Origin: Pseudomonas sp. 30_B
GTDB taxonomy: Bacteria; Pseudomonadota; Gammaproteobacteria; Pseudomonadales; Pseudomonadaceae
Reading direction: 5' to 3'
DNA length: 46,236 bases
Assembly: GCF_017491605.1 (NCBI RefSeq)
Contig: NZ_JAFGYY010000021.1
Coordinates: 1 to 46,236, forward strand
In this document: piece by piece, positions 16,234-24,394 of the stretch
Numbering within the stretch: the stretch's first letter is position 1
How the letters are laid out: each line of letters opens with the position of its first letter
The notes under the pieces: generated by a model
What the model was told of the DNA's origin: nothing
Database searches by the model: none
What the model saw: only the letters and a program-made list of their open reading frames with translations
Position numbers and translations under genes: made by a program

Positions 16234-17850
16234 ATGGGTCAGCACTTCCAGCATGATGTATTGGTGATCGGCAGCGGGGCCGCAGGCCTGACGCTCGCCC
16301 TGACGCTGCCCGCGCACCTGCGCATTGCCGTCCTGAGCAAGGGCGAACTGTCCCAGGGCTCGACCTTCTGGGCCCAGGGCGGAGTCGCCGCCGTGCTGGA
16401 TGATACCGACACCGTCGAGTCCCACGTCGAGGACACCCTGGTCGCCGGCGCCGGCCTGTGCCGCGAAGACGCAGTGAAGTTCACCGTCGAGCACAGCCGC
16501 GAAGCCATCCAGTGGCTGATCGAACAGGGCGTACCCTTTACCCGTGACCATGAACCGGGGCGCGAGGACGGCGGCTTCGAGTTCCACCTGACCCGTGAAG
16601 GCGGCCACAGCCACCGCCGCATCATTCACGCCGCCGACGCCACCGGCGCAGCCATCTTCAATACCCTGCTGGAGCAGGCGCGCCAGCGGCCGAACATCGA
16701 ACTGCTGGCGCAGCGGGTCGCGGTCGACCTGATCACCGAGCGCAAGCTCGGCATGAAGGGCCAGCGCTGCCTGGGCGCCTATGTGCTGGACCGCAGCACC
16801 GGCGAAGTCGACACCTTCGGCGCGCGCTTCACCGTGCTCGCCTCCGGCGGCGCCAGCAAGGTCTACCTCTATACCAGCAACCCGGACGGCAACTCCGGCG
16901 ACGGCATCGCCATGGCCTGGCGCGCCGGCTGCCGGGTCGGCAACCTGGAGTTCAACCAGTTCCACCCGACCTGCCTGTACCACCCGCAGGCCAAGAGTTT
17001 CCTGATCACCGAGGCCATACGTGGCGAAGGCGGCCTGCTGCGCCTGCCCAACGGCGAGCGCTTCATGCAGCGCTTCCATGCCCTGGCCGAACTCGCGCCG
17101 CGCGACGTGGTGGCCCGCGCCATCGACCACGAGATGAAGCGCCTGGGCATCGACTATGTCTACCTGGACATCAGCCACAAGCCGGACGCGTTCATCCGCG
17201 AGCACTTCCCCACCGTCTACGAGCGCTGCCTGGACTTCGGCATCGACATCACCCGCGAGCCGATCCCGGTAGTACCCGCGGCGCACTACACCTGCGGGGG
17301 CGTACTGGTGGACCAGCACGGCCACACCGACGTACCGAACCTCTACGCCATCGGCGAAACCACCTTCACCGGCCTGCACGGCGCCAACCGCATGGCCAGC
17401 AATTCCCTGCTGGAGTGCTTCGTCTACGCCCGTTCCGCCGCCGCCGACATCGTCGGCAAACTTGCCCGCGCGCCCGCTCCAGCCCCCCTGCCCGGCTGGG
17501 ACGCCAGCCAGGTGACCGACTCGGACGAAGACGTGATCATCGCGCACAACTGGGACGAGCTGCGGCGCTTCATGTGGGACTACGTCGGCATCGTACGCAC
17601 CAACAAGCGCCTGGCCCGCGCGCAGCACCGCGTGCGCCTGCTGCTGGACGAGATCGACGAGTTCTACTCGAACTACAAGGTCAGCCGCGACCTGATCGAG
17701 TTGCGCAACCTGGCCCAGGTGGCCGAGCTGATCATCAACTCCGCCATGCAGCGCCACGAAAGTCGCGGCCTGCACTACACCCTGGACTATCCGGACCTGC
17801 TGCCCGAGGCGCGCGACACTATCCTGGCGCCGCCCACCTATTGCGGCTGA
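16234..17850 (+). CDS. nadB: L-aspartate oxidase NadB
   Basis: NadB oxidises L-aspartate to iminoaspartate with FAD, the first step of de novo NAD synthesis. The ATG at 16234, preceded by GGTGGAG, gives 538 residues, equal to the P. aeruginosa protein; an in-frame TTG five codons earlier is less likely. Motifs are the FAD site VIGSGAAGLT (11-20), STFWAQGGVAAVL, the substrate loop EFNQFHPTCLY and the C-terminal GLHGANRMASNSLLECFV. It is divergent from algU. Its 3' end overlaps the convergent ygfX by 32 bp. Confidence 0.96.
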   Translation: MGQHFQHDVLVIGSGAAGLTLALTLPAHLRIAVLSKGELSQGSTFWAQGGVAAVLDDTDTVESHVEDTLVAGAGLCREDAVKFTVEHSREAIQWLIEQGVPFTRDHEPGREDGGFEFHLTREGGHSHRRIIHAADATGAAIFNTLLEQARQRPNIELLAQRVAVDLITERKLGMKGQRCLGAYVLDRSTGEVDTFGARFTVLASGGASKVYLYTSNPDGNSGDGIAMAWRAGCRVGNLEFNQFHPTCLYHPQAKSFLITEAIRGEGGLLRLPNGERFMQRFHALAELAPRDVVARAIDHEMKRLGIDYVYLDISHKPDAFIREHFPTVYERCLDFGIDITREPIPVVPAAHYTCGGVLVDQHGHTDVPNLYAIGETTFTGLHGANRMASNSLLECFVYARSAAADIVGKLARAPAPAPLPGWDASQVTDSDEDVIIAHNWDELRRFMWDYVGIVRTNKRLARAQHRVRLLLDEIDEFYSNYKVSRDLIELRNLAQVAELIINSAMQRHESRGLHYTLDYPDLLPEARDTILAPPTYCG

Positions 17851-18271
17851 AGCGCAGCCTTACCCGCAGGCGCCGGTGCAGCTCCGGTGCCAGGGCATCG
17901 GCCGGCACGCAGACGCTGCCCACCAGCCACTGGCCGGGACGACGGAAACGCAGCACGATCAACGCCGGCAGCGCCAGGCTGTCCGGCATCAGCTGCACCG
18001 GCTGGAATCCTTCCCGCTCACTCCACAACTGCCAACCCCCGGCGTCATGACGCAGCGCGCGCACCGCAGCCGGGCCGCGCAACAGGATCCGCCCTGGCAC
18101 TACCCAGCAGGCGTGCAGCAGGCAAAGGCTCAGGCCGAGTGAAATCCAGTGGAAGGGAATGTCTGCGAGCAGCAACGCCAGGACGGCGAACGACTGCGCG
18201 CCGAGATAGGCCACCAGCAACCCGATGGACGGTCGCCAGTGGCATTCGAAGGAGTCACTTCGGCTGGACAC
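17819..18271 (-). CDS. YgfX/CptA-like membrane protein
   Basis: The 150-residue protein starts at GTG 18271 (SSRSDSFECHWRPSIGLL), with two adjacent transmembrane segments (about 16-36 and 40-57) and a soluble C-terminal half (LRHDAGGWQLW...). This is the YgfX layout, and its partner sdhE lies immediately upstream with a 17-bp overlap. In E. coli YgfX (CptA) was reported to affect cytoskeletal proteins and was once paired with SdhE as a toxin-antitoxin. The SdhE flavinylation role is better supported, so a toxin reading here would be speculative. Confidence 0.75.
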   Translation of the reverse strand: MSSRSDSFECHWRPSIGLLVAYLGAQSFAVLALLLADIPFHWISLGLSLCLLHACWVVPGRILLRGPAAVRALRHDAGGWQLWSEREGFQPVQLMPDSLALPALIVLRFRRPGQWLVGSVCVPADALAPELHRRLRVRLRFSRNRWAAPG

Positions 18272-18509
18272 GGTCCAGGATCATGCGAACGATGTGGCGC
18301 AGGTCGGCATCGTCCGGCTCGCCGCGCTGCATGAACCAGCCGAACATATCCTGGTCCTCGCACTCCAGCAGCTTGCGGAAGCGCGCCTGGTCCTCGGCGC
18401 CAAGGCCCGGGTAGACCTCCTGGACGAAGGGCACCAGCAGCACGTCCAGTTCCAGCATGCCACGGCGGCTGTGCCAGAACAGGCGCTTGAGTTCGATTTC
18501 ATCGGTCAT
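18255..18509 (-). CDS. sdhE: FAD assembly factor SdhE
   Basis: SdhE promotes covalent attachment of FAD to succinate dehydrogenase SdhA. The 84-residue protein shows the family's elements: KRLFWHSRRGMLELD, containing the conserved RRGMLE, then FVQEVYPGL, FRKLLECEDQDMFGWFMQ and a short helical tail. The start at ATG 18509 is clear. A perfect -10 hexamer lies about 80 bp upstream on the same strand. It is coupled to ygfX by overlap. Confidence 0.93.
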   Translation of the reverse strand: MTDEIELKRLFWHSRRGMLELDVLLVPFVQEVYPGLGAEDQARFRKLLECEDQDMFGWFMQRGEPDDADLRHIVRMILDRVQPK

Positions 18510-18586
18510 CTGCAGGTACCTCGAATAACGGCGGGCGGATACATCGGATCGCTCGCGGGGGCGACGGCCGGCGCGAGCCGAGCGGC

Positions 18587-18592
18587 ATTATA
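18587..18592 (-). promoter_or_regulatory. Candidate -10 of sdhE-ygfX
   Basis: TATAAT on the minus strand (18592-18587) is a perfect -10, 78 bp upstream of the sdhE start. No good -35 stands at 16-18 bp, so an activator or an extended element may be needed. Confidence 0.4.
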
Positions 18593-18619
18593 CGCATGCG
18601 GCCCCGCTCCCGGCACCCG

Positions 18620-18648
18620 CTGACAAGCCTCGGTCCGGGCTCTATCAT
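18620..18648 (+). promoter_or_regulatory. Sigma-70 promoter of ygfZ
   Basis: CTGACA (18620-18625), exactly 17 bp, then TATCAT (18643-18648): five of six matches in each hexamer. The predicted start of transcription is near 18655, 25 bp before the ygfZ ATG. Confidence 0.6.
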
Positions 18649-18679
18649 GAGGCCCCTAACTTTCTTCCAGCGAATCGTG

Positions 18680-19621
18680 ATGACCGCCTCCGTCTTCTTC
18701 ACCGAACTCAATCACGAAGGGATTCTCGCCGTGCGCGGCGTGGACGCCGCCAAATTCCTCCAGGGCCAGCTGACCTGCAACCTCAGCTACCTGAACGACG
18801 AAACCGCAAGCCTTGGCGCGCGCTGCACCCCCAAGGGGCGCATGACCTCCAGCTTCCGCATCGTCGCCGAGGGCGACGGCTACCTGCTGGCGATGGCCAG
18901 CGACCTGCTCGACGCCCAGCTCACCGACCTCAAGAAGTACGCCGTGTTCTCCAAGGCCAGCCTGTCGGACGACAGCGCCCTGTGGACGCGCTTCGGCCTG
19001 AGCGGCGCCGACGCCCTGCTCGCCGAGCTGGGCCTTGCGCTCAGCGGCCAGGCCGACCAGGTGGCGCGCCATGACGGCCTGATCGCCATCGGTCTCGGCC
19101 ATGGCCGCGTCGAACTCTGGGTGCCGGCATCGCGCGCCGCCGAGCTGCGCGAGCGCCTGACTGCGCAACTGGCGCACGGCAACCTCAACGACTGGCTGCT
19201 CGGCCAGGTCCGCGCCGGTGTCGGCCAAGTCTTCGGCAGCACCCGCGAGCTGTTCATCCCGCAGATGATCAACCTGCAGGCCGTCGGCGGCGTGAGCTTC
19301 AAGAAGGGCTGCTACACCGGCCAGGAAATCGTCGCGCGCATGCAGTACCTCGGCCGCCTCAAGCGCCGCCTGCATCGCCTGGCGCTGGACGGCAATGAAC
19401 TGCCGGAGCCGGGCCGCGAGCTGTTCTCGCCGGTGCACTCCACCAGCGTCGGCGAAGTGGTGCTGGCCGCCCATGCCGCGGAAGGCGTGGAGCTGCTGGC
19501 GGTGCTGCAGGACGACGCCGTCGCCGATGGTCGCGTGCGCCTGGGCGAGGCCGAAGGCCAGCCGCTGCGCCTGCTGGACCTGCCCTACACCCTGGACAGC
19601 GACCGAGAGATCCAGCGCTGA
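18680..19621 (+). CDS. ygfZ: Folate-binding protein YgfZ
   Basis: YgfZ is a tetrahydrofolate-dependent protein that helps maintain certain Fe-S enzymes. The ATG at 18680 gives 313 residues. The signature KGCYTGQE occupies 209-216 with its essential cysteine at 211, preceded by FIPQMINLQAVGGVSFKK and an N-terminal GcvT-like fold (GVDAAKFLQGQLTCN). It is divergent from sdhE-ygfX, an arrangement that groups two factors for flavin and Fe-S enzyme assembly. A 7-bp hairpin (GGCCGGG 19626 / CCCGGCC 19640) follows the stop. Confidence 0.93.
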   Translation: MTASVFFTELNHEGILAVRGVDAAKFLQGQLTCNLSYLNDETASLGARCTPKGRMTSSFRIVAEGDGYLLAMASDLLDAQLTDLKKYAVFSKASLSDDSALWTRFGLSGADALLAELGLALSGQADQVARHDGLIAIGLGHGRVELWVPASRAAELRERLTAQLAHGNLNDWLLGQVRAGVGQVFGSTRELFIPQMINLQAVGGVSFKKGCYTGQEIVARMQYLGRLKRRLHRLALDGNELPEPGRELFSPVHSTSVGEVVLAAHAAEGVELLAVLQDDAVADGRVRLGEAEGQPLRLLDLPYTLDSDREIQR

Positions 19622-19789
19622 ACTCGGCCGGGTGGGGAGCCCGGCCCAAGGCAAGGTGTGAGAAACACGATTTGGTGATCCACCTAACCGACGAGTCATT
19701 CAGCAACGCGCACAATGCAGCCCGTCCCGACGGGTTGCACGGCAACACGACTCATCAAGAAGCAACATCAGACCCAATCAGGAAGTGCC

Positions 19790-20626
19790 ATGAGCAAGCT
19801 TGCCGACAAAGTACAACAGGATCTGCTGCGGGCCATCGAGAACGATGAACTGGTGCTGCCGACGCTGCCGGAAGTCGCCCTGCGCGTGCGCGAGGCGGCG
19901 GAAGACCCCAACAGCAGCGTTCAGGACCTCGCCAAGGTGATCGGCAACGATGCCGCACTGACGGCGCGCATCATCAAGGTCGTGAACAGCCCGCTGCTGC
20001 GCACCAACAAGGAAATCACCGACCTGCAGATGGCGATCGGCCGCCTGGGCATGAACTACACCTGCAACCTGGCCACCGGTCTTGCCATGGAGCAGATGTT
20101 CCAGGCCACCTCCGACGTGGTCGACCGCAAGATGCGCGAAGTCTGGAACAAGAGCACCGAGATCGCCGGCATCTGCCACGCCCTGTGCAGACACTACACC
20201 CGCCTGGCGCCGGACCAGGCCACCCTCGCCGGCCTGGTGCACCAGATCGGCGCGCTGCCGATCCTCACCTACGCCGAGGAACACAGTGAGCTGCTGGCCG
20301 ACTCCATCAGCCTCAACCATGTGATCGAGCGCATCCACCCGGTCATCGGTGATCGCATCCTCAAGGCCTGGGACTTCCCGGCGCCGATTGCCGCCGTACC
20401 GGGCCAGCACCTGGACTTCGAGCGCGACTCGGTCAAGGTCGACTACGTGGACATCGTCCAGGTCGCCACCCTGCAGAGCTACCTGGGCAGCCAGCACCCC
20501 TATACCGAACTGGACTGGAGCAACATTCCGGCCTTCGCCAAGCTGGGCCTGGACCCGAAGGCCAACCTCAAGGAAGACGAGGACCTCTCGGCCGCAATGG
20601 AAGCGGCGATGAGCATGCTGCAGTAA
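19790..20626 (+). CDS. HDOD domain protein
   Basis: The 278-residue protein is a single HDOD domain (about 15-215), related to HD phosphohydrolases but usually without catalytic metal ligands. Recognisable segments are LPTLPEVALRVREAAEDPN, VIGNDAALTARIIKVVNSP and LAGLVHQIGALPIL. Such proteins act as signalling adaptors, often alongside two-component or c-di-GMP pathways. No partner domain is fused here. The start ATG 19790 has GGAAG at 19781-19785. Confidence 0.85.
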   Translation: MSKLADKVQQDLLRAIENDELVLPTLPEVALRVREAAEDPNSSVQDLAKVIGNDAALTARIIKVVNSPLLRTNKEITDLQMAIGRLGMNYTCNLATGLAMEQMFQATSDVVDRKMREVWNKSTEIAGICHALCRHYTRLAPDQATLAGLVHQIGALPILTYAEEHSELLADSISLNHVIERIHPVIGDRILKAWDFPAPIAAVPGQHLDFERDSVKVDYVDIVQVATLQSYLGSQHPYTELDWSNIPAFAKLGLDPKANLKEDEDLSAAMEAAMSMLQ

Positions 20627-20654
20627 GGGCGGAAGAGCGCACCGCCGGTGATCG

Positions 20655-20720
20655 ATCGCGGACAGAGTCCGCTCCTACACTGGGGTCGATCTCCGGGTAG
20701 GAGCGGACTCCGTCCGCGAT
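20655..20720. repeat. REP-type inverted repeat between convergent genes
   Basis: Two 24-bp arms, 20655-20678 and 20697-20720, are inverted copies of each other at 23 of 24 positions, around an 18-bp centre. Each contains GTAGGAGCGGACTCC or its complement, the core of a common Pseudomonas REP family. Single arms of the same family occur at 36985-37008 and 37062-37085. Confidence 0.8.
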
Positions 20721-20740
20721 GGCTTCGCCCCACTTTGAAA

Positions 20741-20758
20741 CCCGCCCTCACCGGCGGG
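20741..20758 (-). terminator. Hairpin downstream of tctE
   Basis: CCCGCC (20741-20746), loop CTCACC, GGCGGG (20753-20758), followed on the minus strand by a short TTT run 15 bp after the tctE stop. A modest terminator. Confidence 0.5.
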
Positions 20759-20773
20759 CTTCGCGTTTCTGCC

Positions 20774-22183
20774 TCAGGCGTTTTCCACCGGGAAACTCAC
20801 CCGCACCAGCAACCCGCCCAACTCGCCGTGCGCCAACTCGATGCGCGCCCGGTGCGCGCTGCATATCTCGCCGACGATGGCCAACCCCAGGCCGGTGCCC
20901 TGCTGACGACGGCGGTAGAAACGACGGAACACCTTGTCGCGCTCCTCCGGTGGAATCCCCGGGCCGTCGTCCTCGACCTCCAGGCCGGCCGGCGACAGCA
21001 CGCGGATGATCACGTTGCCGTCCGCCGGCGCGTGGGCGATGGCGTTGTCCACCAGATTGCTGAGCAACTCGTTGAGCAGTGTCGGATCCCCCTTCACCCA
21101 CACCGGATCGTCCGCCTCCAGCGCCAGGGCGACGCCGCGCGCATAGGCCAGCGGTGCCAGCGCCAGGCCCAGCTCCCGCGCCAGCTGGCTGAGATCGATG
21201 TCCTCCCCCGCCCCTTCGGCGATGGCCCGCGCGCCGCTCTCGACGCGCGCCAGCGACAGCAACTGGTTCGCCAGCCCGGTCACCCGGTCGGTGTTCTGCA
21301 CGGCCTCCACCAGGGTGGCGCGCCACTGCTGCGGGTCCTGCTCGCGCAGGCCCAGCTCCAGCCGCGCCTTGAGCGCCGCCAGCGGCGTGCGCAATTCGTG
21401 GGAGGCCTCGGCGATGAACTGCGACTGCCGGTCGAACAGCCCGCGCAGGCGCACGGTGAAGTGGTTGAGCGCCGCCACCAGCGGACGCAGCTCGCGCTGC
21501 ACCCGCACCACCGGCAGCGGCCGCAGGTCGTCCGGCTGCCGCTCCTCCACCGCCGCGCGCAGGCGGTCCAGCGGGCGCAGGCCGGCACTCACCGCGTACC
21601 AGACCAGCAGCAGCGCGGCGATGGCCGACAGCGCCAGGTTCAACAGGGTGTCGCCGAGCAGGTTGCGCGCCAGCCGCTCGCGGGCGCCCAGGGTTTCCGC
21701 CACGCGGATTTCCGCCATGCCGTTGACCGTCGGCTGGCTGACGGGCTGCAGCAGGCTGACCACCCGCACGCCCTGCCCCTGGTACTGGGCGTCGTAGAAC
21801 TTGGCCAGCGCCGGGTAATCATCGGTGCGCGGCGTGCCCGGCGGCGGCGCGGGCAAACTCTCATAGCCGGAGATCATCCGTCCGTGCGGATCGATCACCT
21901 GGTAGAAAATGCGTCCGGCGCTGTCGTACTCGAAGCTGTCCAGCGCCATATAGGGCACGTTGGCGCGCAGGGTGCCGTCGCTGGCGTAGAGGCCGTCGGC
22001 GATGTCCCGCGCGGAGGCCAGCAGGGTGCGGTCATAGGCGATGTCGGCGGCGTGACGGGCACGCGAGTAGGTCACCGCGCTGCCGATCAGCAGCAGCACC
22101 AGCAACATGCCGCCCAGCCGCCACAGCAACCGGCCACGCAGGCTGCCGGCGCCGGGGACGCGCCAGCGGCGCGGCTCAGCCAT
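20774..22183 (-). CDS. tctE: Sensor histidine kinase TctE (tricarboxylate)
   Basis: The 469-residue kinase starts at ATG 22183. It has two transmembrane segments (about 22-40 and 180-200) flanking a periplasmic sensor region, a HAMP-like linker, a phosphoacceptor His262 in FIAEASHELRTPLAAL, and the ATPase motifs NELLSNLVDNAIAHA, EDDGPGIP and GTGLGLAIV. Its location beside opdH and tctCBA indicates it senses citrate or related tricarboxylates. The start lies inside the last codons of tctD (8-bp overlap), so the pair is coupled. Confidence 0.9.
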   Translation of the reverse strand: MAEPRRWRVPGAGSLRGRLLWRLGGMLLVLLLIGSAVTYSRARHAADIAYDRTLLASARDIADGLYASDGTLRANVPYMALDSFEYDSAGRIFYQVIDPHGRMISGYESLPAPPPGTPRTDDYPALAKFYDAQYQGQGVRVVSLLQPVSQPTVNGMAEIRVAETLGARERLARNLLGDTLLNLALSAIAALLLVWYAVSAGLRPLDRLRAAVEERQPDDLRPLPVVRVQRELRPLVAALNHFTVRLRGLFDRQSQFIAEASHELRTPLAALKARLELGLREQDPQQWRATLVEAVQNTDRVTGLANQLLSLARVESGARAIAEGAGEDIDLSQLARELGLALAPLAYARGVALALEADDPVWVKGDPTLLNELLSNLVDNAIAHAPADGNVIIRVLSPAGLEVEDDGPGIPPEERDKVFRRFYRRRQQGTGLGLAIVGEICSAHRARIELAHGELGGLLVRVSFPVENA

Positions 22184-22847
22184 CCTGCGCCTCGAGCAGG
22201 TAACCCAGGCCGCGGAAGGTGACGATGCGCACCGAGCTGCCTTCGAGCTTCTTGCGCAGGCGGTGCACGTAGATTTCGATGGCATCGGCACTGGCGTCCT
22301 GATCCAGGCCGAACACCTGGGAGGCCAGTTGCTCCTTGCTCATCACCCGCCCCGGACGGGCGATCAGCGCTTCCAGTACCGCCTGCTCGCGAGAGGTCAG
22401 GTTCATCGCCTGGTCGGCCAGGGTGAAGCGCCGCGCGCCGAGGTCATAGACCAGTTCGCCACAGCGCTGCTGCTGTTCCCCGCCCAACACGCTGCGCCGC
22501 AGCAGGGCCTTCACCCGCGCTTCCAGTTCGGTCAGCTCGAAGGGCTTGGCCAGGTAGTCGTCGGCGCCCAGGTTCAGTCCGTGCACGCGGTCGCGCACCT
22601 CGCCGCGCGCGGTCAGCATCAGCACCGGCAGGGTCTTGCCGCGCTCGCGCAGGCGCGCCAGCACCTGGAAGCCGTCCAGGCGCGGCAGGCCGACATCGAG
22701 GATCGCCAGGGCGTAGTCCTCGCTGGCCAGGGCCAGGTCCGCGGCCACACCGTCCTGCAGCAGGTCCACGGTCCAGCCGGCGCCCTTGAGCGCCTGGGCG
22801 ACGCTTTCGCCCAATTGGGGATGGTCTTCGACCAGGAGGATTCGCAC
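22176..22847 (-). CDS. tctD: Response regulator TctD (OmpR family)
   Basis: The 223-residue regulator has a receiver domain with the acidic pocket (VEDHP), phosphoacceptor Asp51 (LDVGLPRLDG) and the conserved TARGE and LAKPF segments, then an OmpR/PhoB winged-helix DNA-binding domain (LTSREQAVLEALIARPGRVMSKEQL, YVHRLRKKL, TFRGLGYLL). It presumably activates the divergent opdH-tctCBA genes. A set of 11-bp-spaced direct repeats, typical operators for this family, lies in the gap. Confidence 0.92.
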   Translation of the reverse strand: MRILLVEDHPQLGESVAQALKGAGWTVDLLQDGVAADLALASEDYALAILDVGLPRLDGFQVLARLRERGKTLPVLMLTARGEVRDRVHGLNLGADDYLAKPFELTELEARVKALLRRSVLGGEQQQRCGELVYDLGARRFTLADQAMNLTSREQAVLEALIARPGRVMSKEQLASQVFGLDQDASADAIEIYVHRLRKKLEGSSVRIVTFRGLGYLLEAQDG

Positions 22848-22926
22848 GTGGATTTACCCCTACGACGACAGGTTCGGGCCGGCAGTGTACCCATCCACGC
22901 GCCGCTGTGAATGGGGGAAATTCGCT

Positions 22927-22965
22927 GAAAACACTGCGAAAGCTGACTGAAAGCCTGGTGAAAGC
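22927..22965 (+). promoter_or_regulatory. Candidate TctD operator: four 11-bp-period repeats
   Basis: GAAAAC at 22927 and GAAAGC at 22938, 22949 and 22960 are spaced exactly 11 bp apart. OmpR/PhoB regulators bind such head-to-tail repeats, one dimer per two sites. TAGCAT at 22975-22980 would be a weak -10, with the last repeats covering the -35 zone, as in PhoB-type activation of opdH. Confidence 0.7.
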
Positions 22966-23038
22966 TTAGCCCGTTAGCATCGCCCCCAAGCGGCGAAGAC
23001 TGCTCAGAGCGAAAGGCGGCGTGGTGCCCTTTCGTGAC

Positions 23039-23049
23039 AACAACAAGAA
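23039..23049 (+). promoter_or_regulatory. Hfq/Crc catabolite motif in opdH leader
   Basis: AACAACAAGAA fits AANAANAA, the motif recognised by Hfq with Crc, and ends two bases before the GGAG ribosome binding site at 23052-23055. Binding there would block translation of the porin when preferred carbon sources are present. Confidence 0.65.
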
Positions 23050-23062
23050 CCGGAGACCACAG

Positions 23063-24364
23063 ATGCCCATTGCCCAGCCCCAGGCTGCACTGGCTGCCCG
23101 CAAGCCCTTTTCCCCCCGCCTGTCCCCTGCCCGCGCGAGCGCCCTGCTGGCCGTCGCCGGCTTCGCCCCATTGTGCGATGCGGCAGGTTTCATCGAAGAC
23201 AGCAGCGCCACCCTCAGCACCCAGAACATCTACTTCAACCGTGATTTTCGCGACGGCAGCGGCCAGTCCAAGCGCGAGGAATGGGCGCAAGGCTTCATCC
23301 TCGACTTCCAGTCCGGTTACACCCCCGGCACCGTCGGCGTCGGCCTCGACGCCATGGGCATGCTCGGCCTGAAGCTCGACTCCAGCCCTGACCGCACCGG
23401 CACCGGCCTGCTGCCCACCCATGACGACGGCCGCGCCGCCGACGAGTACAGCAAGCTCGGCCTGACCGCCAAGTTCAAGGTGTCGAAGAGCGAGCTGAAG
23501 ATCAGCAGCCTGATTCCCGACCTGCCGACCCTGCAGCCCAACGACAGCCGCCTGTTCCCGCAGACCTTCGAAGGCGGCCTGCTCAACTCCACCGACCTGC
23601 CCGGCCTGAACTTCACCGGCGGCCGCCTGGAGAAGGTCAAGGACCGCGACTCCACCGACTGGCAGGACCTGGCGCTGAACAACAAGAACAAGCGCTTCTC
23701 CGGCGGCAGCGCCGAGGGTGATCACTACGACCTGGCCGGCGGCGACTACAAGCTCACCGACCACCTCACCGGCCGCTACCACTATGCCGAGCTGGACGAC
23801 GTCTACCGCCAGCACTTCGTCGGCCTGCTCGCCAGCTACCCGTTCGGCCCCGGAAAGTTCAGCGCCGACCTGCGCCTGACGCTCAGCGACGACCAGGGCG
23901 CCGCCCGTGGCGGCAAGATCGACAACCGCGCCTTCAACGGCATGCTCGGCTACGCCCTGGGCGCCAACAAGTTCAGCCTCGGCTGGCAGCAGATGAACGG
24001 CGACACCGCCTTCCCCTACATCGATGGCAGCAACCCGTATCTGGTGAACTTCGTGCAGGTCGGCGACTTCGCCGACGCCGAGGAACGCTCCTGGCAGCTG
24101 CGCCACGATTTCGACTTCGCCGGCCTCGGGATTCCCGGCCTGACCCTGATGAATCGCTATGTCAGCGGCGACGATGCCAGAATCAATGGCATGGACGGCC
24201 ACGGCAAGGAATGGGAGCGCAACACCGACATCAAGTACGTGATCCAGAGCGGCCCGCTCAAGGACGTCGCCGTGCGCGTGCGCAACGCCACCTACCGTTC
24301 CAGCTTCGCGCGGGACGCCGACGAGACGCGTATCTACCTGAGTTACTCCCTGGCGATCTGGTAA
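23063..24364 (+). CDS. opdH: Tricarboxylate porin OpdH (OprD family)
   Basis: OpdH is an outer-membrane channel of the OprD family; in P. aeruginosa it favours cis-aconitate and related tricarboxylates. The ATG at 23063 gives 433 residues with a long signal peptide ending near LCDA, then the family opening GFIEDSSATLSTQNIYFNRDF and REEWAQGFILDFQSGYTPGTVG. The C-terminus LSYSLAIW ends in an aromatic residue, the usual beta-barrel assembly signal. It is the first gene downstream of the TctD-type repeats and is followed by tctC after 30 bp. Confidence 0.92.
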   Translation: MPIAQPQAALAARKPFSPRLSPARASALLAVAGFAPLCDAAGFIEDSSATLSTQNIYFNRDFRDGSGQSKREEWAQGFILDFQSGYTPGTVGVGLDAMGMLGLKLDSSPDRTGTGLLPTHDDGRAADEYSKLGLTAKFKVSKSELKISSLIPDLPTLQPNDSRLFPQTFEGGLLNSTDLPGLNFTGGRLEKVKDRDSTDWQDLALNNKNKRFSGGSAEGDHYDLAGGDYKLTDHLTGRYHYAELDDVYRQHFVGLLASYPFGPGKFSADLRLTLSDDQGAARGGKIDNRAFNGMLGYALGANKFSLGWQQMNGDTAFPYIDGSNPYLVNFVQVGDFADAEERSWQLRHDFDFAGLGIPGLTLMNRYVSGDDARINGMDGHGKEWERNTDIKYVIQSGPLKDVAVRVRNATYRSSFARDADETRIYLSYSLAIW

Positions 24365-24368
24365 CCGA

Positions 24369-24379
24369 AATAACAACAA
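24369..24379 (+). promoter_or_regulatory. Hfq/Crc catabolite motif in tctC leader
   Basis: AATAACAACAA contains overlapping AANAANAA matches and abuts the AGAGG ribosome binding site at 24381-24385. It gives tctC its own post-transcriptional control in addition to that of opdH. Confidence 0.65.
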
Positions 24380-24394
24380 GAGAGGAATCGCACC

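Noticed and set aside
17819..18509. sdhE-ygfX as a toxin-antitoxin module
   Set aside because: The older cptAB naming exists, but SdhE has a supported role in SDH flavinylation and nothing in the sequence indicates toxin activity.
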